Positions 60,875 to 64,000 of a stretch of 64,000 nucleotides of DNA are shown piece by piece. Position 1 is the first letter of the stretch. Every line of letters starts with the position of its first letter. The stretch is from Bin52 sp965213935 (GTDB lineage: Bacteria > Pseudomonadota > Alphaproteobacteria > Thalassobaculales > Thalassobaculaceae), in NCBI GenBank assembly GCA_965213935.1, contig CBDCAO010000010.1:620001-684000 (forward strand), read 5' to 3'. The notes under the pieces are model-generated. The model searched no databases, was not told the DNA's origin, and saw nothing but the letters and a program-made list of their open reading frames with translations. The translations under genes and the position numbers were made by a program.

Positions 60875-61261
60875 GGTGTTCCCCTCCGTTCCCCAATGCC
60901 TGCCCGGCACGCCGCCGGTCCCCCCGCTTATGCCGGATGTGGTTTCTCGTCAATCGGACCGATCCGTGCTGACAGTGGGCCAGCGGTCATGAGTGTCCGT
61001 CATGACGGAACCTGACGAAACATAACACATGATTGGTGAGTGGTGACTATTGAAGCCAGCGGTGGCCGAAAGATCGTCACGATGTTGATAATAGGTTGTA
61101 ATAATTGTGATTATGGGTTTATTTCTGCCTTCCGATTGCGCCAACCATAGACGGACAGAGACAGCCGCAGACCCGGATTTGACCCTCGGTCGGTTGCGAT
61201 TTGAAGACGGATTTGGTAGGGTTTCCGTCGGCACTCGAATTCCGATTCGGAGGCTCCGGCC
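60875..61261. other. AT-richer gene-free stretch before the integrases
   Basis: About 385 bases separating the BKACE start from the first integrase. 61015-61135 is clearly AT-richer than the rest of the window (for example AATAGGTTGTAATAATTGTG). It contains an inverted repeat at 60986-61006. The drop in GC and the adjacent integrases suggest the edge of an acquired element and perhaps its attachment site, which I could not pin down. Confidence 0.5.
60986..61006. repeat. Inverted repeat GTCATGA / TCATGAC
   Basis: Seven-base perfect arms separated by seven bases, between the BKACE promoter region and the AT-rich part. No T-run follows. It could be a regulator or integrase binding site. Confidence 0.45.
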
Positions 61262-62455
61262 GTGGCGACCGTCAAGCTTGGCAAGCGAAGCATAGACGCG
61301 CTGTCCGTCGAGCGCGGCGACAGGGTGTTCTGGGACAGCGACCTGCCGGGCTTCGGCATACGGGTCCATGCGACGGGCCGCAAGATCTTCGTCGCGCAGG
61401 CGCGCACGCCGGGGGGCCTGCCGAAACGGGCGAGGATCGGCCGGTTCGTGGACATGACGGCGGAGGTTGCGCGCCGGAAGGCGGCGGAGATCATCGACCG
61501 CATCCGGCGCGGCGAAGATCCGGTGCCGTCGCGGGAGCCGGCGGAACCGACGGTCGCCGATCTGGCGGCGCGCTACATGGCAGCACATGTCGAGGTGAAC
61601 TGCCGGACGGCGACGGTGAAGAAATACAAAGATCTGCTCAGGCTGCATATCCTGCCGGAACTGGGCGGGCTCAGGCTGTCCGAAGTCGACCGGTCGCATG
61701 TCTCGGCGCTGCACTACAAATTGCGGGACAAGCCTGTCCAGGCCAACGCGGCGGTAGGCGTGGTCTCGAGAATGTTCAGGCTGGCGGTCGCCTGGGGCAT
61801 GACGCCGACACGGCCCAATCCCTGCCGGTCGGTCAAACGCTACCGGGGACGCATCTGCGAGCGCTTCCTGACCGAAGAGGAATATGCCCGGCTCGGCCAG
61901 GTGCTGTTCGAGGCAGAGTCCGAGGGACCGCGCATGGCCTCGGCGGTGGCGGCAATCCGCCTGCTGCTGCTGACGGGCCGCCGCCGGAACGAGATCCTGA
62001 CACTGCGCTGGGAGGATATCGACCGCGCGGCGGGCGAACTGCGGTTGCGCGACAGCAAGTCCGGTCCACGCCGCGTGCCGCTGACGCCGGCAGTGGAGCG
62101 GGTGTTGGCGCGGATAGCGCGGATCGAAGGCAATCCCTGGGTGATCGTTGGTCAGGAGCGGGGCGAGCGTCTCAGGCAGATCGACACGTTCTGGACCACG
62201 CTGCGGGCGCGCGCCGGCCTGGAGGATGTGCGGCTGCACGACCTGCGGCACAGCTTCGCCTCGCAGGCGCTGGCGATTGGCGAGGGGCTGCCGGTCATCG
62301 CCCGGCTGCTTGGCCACAAGACGGTGATGACGACCTACAGATATGCGCATCTGGCACAGGATACCGAGAAGGTGTCGGCGGCGAAGGTGGGGGACAGCAT
62401 CGGCAGCGACCTTGCATCCCTCGATATCGAGGGTGACGAAGCCGAGGCGGCGTAG
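61262..62455 (+). CDS. Tyrosine-type site-specific integrase (P4-like), first of a tandem pair
   Basis: A 397-residue DNA recombinase starting at a GTG (GGAGG lies eight bases upstream). The N-terminal arm-binding DUF4102-like domain (FWDSDLPGFGIRVHATGRK) is followed by a SAM-like core-binding domain and the catalytic domain with Arg in LLTGRRRNEIL, HDLRHSFASQ, and LLGHKTVMTTYRYAHLA, which supply the R-H-R-H/K-Y set including the nucleophilic tyrosine. It integrates or excises a mobile element at an att site. The second integrase follows 16 bases downstream with the same architecture but different sequence, suggesting they are expressed together. Confidence 0.93.
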   Translation: MATVKLGKRSIDALSVERGDRVFWDSDLPGFGIRVHATGRKIFVAQARTPGGLPKRARIGRFVDMTAEVARRKAAEIIDRIRRGEDPVPSREPAEPTVADLAARYMAAHVEVNCRTATVKKYKDLLRLHILPELGGLRLSEVDRSHVSALHYKLRDKPVQANAAVGVVSRMFRLAVAWGMTPTRPNPCRSVKRYRGRICERFLTEEEYARLGQVLFEAESEGPRMASAVAAIRLLLLTGRRRNEILTLRWEDIDRAAGELRLRDSKSGPRRVPLTPAVERVLARIARIEGNPWVIVGQERGERLRQIDTFWTTLRARAGLEDVRLHDLRHSFASQALAIGEGLPVIARLLGHKTVMTTYRYAHLAQDTEKVSAAKVGDSIGSDLASLDIEGDEAEAA

Positions 62456-62471
62456 GGCGGAAACAGACGGC

Positions 62472-63677
62472 ATGGCGAAACTCACGCGCACGACAATCTC
62501 GCGGCGCACCGTGGACCGGCTGGAGGCGGATCGGGACACGGTGTTCTGGGACAGCGAGCTGCCGGGCTTCGGGGTGCGGGTCTATCCCACGGGACGCAAG
62601 GTCTATGTCGTGCAGACCCGCACCGGCGGCCGGAGCGGCAAGCGGGTGACGGTCGGGCGCCACGGGGTCGTCACGCCGGAGGAGGCGCGCCGGCGGGCGG
62701 CGCTGATCGTGGCGCGGATCAAGGCCGGCGAGGATCCGGTCCCGGAGCCGCTGGCGGTCAAGGAGGCGAAGGGGCCGACGGTGGGCGACCTGGCGGCGGT
62801 CTATCTCAGGGAGGTGGTCGACGTGCGCCTGAAGGAGGCGACGGCAAAGTCCTATCGCCACGTGATCGGGAAGCACATTCTGCCGGCGCTCGGGTCAAGG
62901 CCCGCGCTGGCGTTGGACCATGCAGCAGTATCGGGTTTCCATCACGGGCTCGCCGCAACGCCGTCTGCGGCCAACCGGGCGGTTGAGATGCTGTTCCGCA
63001 TCTACCGGGCGGCCGAGGAACGGGAGATGATCCCGGAGGGCAGCAATCCCTGCCGGCAGATCGCGAAGAACCGGCAGCGCCGCCACGAGCGCTTCCTGAC
63101 CGACGGGGAGTTCCACCGGCTCGGGCGGGTGCTGGACGAGGCCGAACGCGAGGGCCGCAGGATGATGTATGCCGCGATGGCGATCCGCCTGCTGCTGCTG
63201 ACCGGCTGCCGCAAGAGCGAGATACTTGGCCTGCACTGGGAGCATGTCGACCTGGAAGCGCGCGAATTGCGGCTCCCGGATAGCAAGACCGGCCCGCGCA
63301 GGGTGCCGCTGTCGCCGGCCGCTGCGGAGGCGCTGGCGCGGATCCCGCGGGTCGAGGGCAATCCCCATGTCATTCCGGGCGCGCTGGACGGCAATGCCAT
63401 GACCGGCCTGCAGCGCTACTGGGTGAAAATCCGCGACCGTGCCGGGCTGGAGGGCATGCGCCTGCACGACTGCCGGCATAGCTTCGCCTCGCGCGCGCTG
63501 GCGCTCGGCGAAAGCCTGCCGATGATCGGCCGCCTGCTCGGCCACAGCCAGGTGCAGACGACCGCGCGCTATGCGCATCTGGCGCGGAACTCGGTGCATG
63601 AGGCCGCGCGGCGAGTTTCCGACCGGGTCGAAGCCGCCCTTTATCGCGATTGTCCGGGTTTCGCGGACGCGAAGTGA
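62472..63677 (+). CDS. Tyrosine-type site-specific integrase (P4-like), second of a tandem pair
   Basis: A 401-residue recombinase, start ATG 62472, 16 bases after the first integrase. FWDSELPGFGVRVYPTGRK gives the DUF4102 domain; the catalytic residues appear in LLTGCRKSEILGLHW, HDCRHSFASRAL and LLGHSQVQTTARYAHLA. All appear intact. It is a paralogue of the first integrase, similar throughout but not a recent copy. Such tandem pairs may act together, one on each end, or mark layered integrations. The element continues past the window after an IS66 remnant. Confidence 0.93.
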   Translation: MAKLTRTTISRRTVDRLEADRDTVFWDSELPGFGVRVYPTGRKVYVVQTRTGGRSGKRVTVGRHGVVTPEEARRRAALIVARIKAGEDPVPEPLAVKEAKGPTVGDLAAVYLREVVDVRLKEATAKSYRHVIGKHILPALGSRPALALDHAAVSGFHHGLAATPSAANRAVEMLFRIYRAAEEREMIPEGSNPCRQIAKNRQRRHERFLTDGEFHRLGRVLDEAEREGRRMMYAAMAIRLLLLTGCRKSEILGLHWEHVDLEARELRLPDSKTGPRRVPLSPAAAEALARIPRVEGNPHVIPGALDGNAMTGLQRYWVKIRDRAGLEGMRLHDCRHSFASRALALGESLPMIGRLLGHSQVQTTARYAHLARNSVHEAARRVSDRVEAALYRDCPGFADAK

Positions 63678-63789
63678 GCAGCGGTCTTGTCAGCAGAACG
63701 GGATATCGGGGGATCGCAGTTTCGACTGGTGGCGGATTCGAACTGTGTCGACAGAAGGTGGAATACGACCGCGAAATCAATTGCCCCCG

Positions 63790-64000
63790 GATGTTGTCGC
63801 GGTGTTCGATAGCAACGGCTCGCCGATCATGAAGGCCGGTCTGGAACGCATCTCACAACTCTACAGGATCGAGAATAGGATCCGGGGGCGACCCGCCAGT
63901 TCGTCCGGCGGACCGAGTTCGCGCCGCTGGCAAACGCTTTCGGGATCTGGGATCTGGTTGGATGAGCAGCGCTCACGCGTCCCGCCTCGCTCGCGCCTCG
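63790..64000 (+). pseudogene. IS66-family transposase fragment, frameshifted
   Basis: Encodes part of an IS66 TnpC protein: VFDSNGSPIMKAGLERISQL, YRIENRIRG, then in another frame ATRQFVRRTEFAPLANAFGIW, then back to LDEQRSRVPPRSRL. The first shift lies near 63880. The second is explained by a seven-base tandem duplication (GGATCTG twice at 63943-63956); removing one copy restores the frame as AFGIWLDEQRS. The gene runs off the end of the window, so its 3' part was not seen. Its 5' part is missing too. Confidence 0.75.

Overview
The window is GC-rich chromosomal DNA (most genes show strong third-position GC bias) from an alphaproteobacterium, probably Rhodospirillales-like. The main evidence is an Asp-rich TIGR02300-family protein gene just upstream of tRNA-Ala(GGC), a gene family restricted to alphaproteobacteria, near an aroA-cmk-rpsA cluster. 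Other support comes from a fused cysNC, a SufE/NifU-like pair, a MntR/TroABCD-type metal locus, and vitamin B12-dependent methylmalonyl-CoA mutase. All calls are from reading the sequence; no database search was run.

Layout. 1-2892 (minus): gabD-like dehydrogenase and glutathione reductase. 3405-6630: a graveyard of broken genes: a TnpB 5' piece joined in frame to a RecQ-like helicase piece, a degenerate IS4-type element with a DUF4338/DruA-like N-terminal part (3978-6358), and an AbiEi antitoxin remnant. 6970-9776: sulfate activation (cysD, cysNC). 9888-13899: glmU-glmS facing away from gph. 13886-18486 (minus): a tight oxidoreductase operon (PhyH-type dioxygenase, 2Fe-2S subunit, molybdenum hydroxylase large subunit, luciferase-like flavoenzyme). 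18821-24118: tRNA-Val, a cupin of the DMSP-lyase family, an arginine:glycine amidinotransferase very like animal GATM, a Zn-alcohol dehydrogenase, and two CoA-linked genes. 24146-28554 (minus): aroA-cmk, rpsA, a GFA protein, with sixA following. 28841-32276 (minus): ATP-grasp / alpha-E / transglutaminase operon. 32424-33240: TIGR02300 gene, a stretch of stem-loops, tRNA-Ala and its terminator.

33298-35261: a 2OG-Fe(II) oxygenase and a beta-hydroxyacid dehydrogenase. 35276-39791: MntR-type regulator divergent from a four-gene metal ABC importer. 40167-41116: a second, frameshifted tnpB. 41216-43319: Fe-S scaffold, sufE, a D-threonine-aldolase-like enzyme. 43382-51146 (minus): MFS transporter, flavin monooxygenase, mutA, mutB, meaB. 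51679-52887: thiolase. 53405-60874: NitT/TauT-type ABC importer, cysQ, an M81 peptidase, a VOC protein, a quinone-oxidoreductase-like MDR and a BKACE enzyme, which together suggest uptake and breakdown of small organic compounds. 61262-64000: two tandem tyrosine integrases followed by an IS66 transposase remnant, the likely edge of an integrated element that continues past the window.

Most genes look like ordinary free-living heterotroph metabolism: sulfur assimilation (cysD, cysNC, cysQ), propionate/branched-chain catabolism (mutAB, meaB, thiolase), cell-wall sugar synthesis (glmU, glmS), aromatic amino acid synthesis and translation (aroA, cmk, rpsA). The unusual material is the mobile debris at 3.4-6.6 kb, 40.2-41.1 kb and 61-64 kb, the multi-hairpin stretch at 32.87-33.13 kb, and several operons of known enzyme families whose substrates are unclear.
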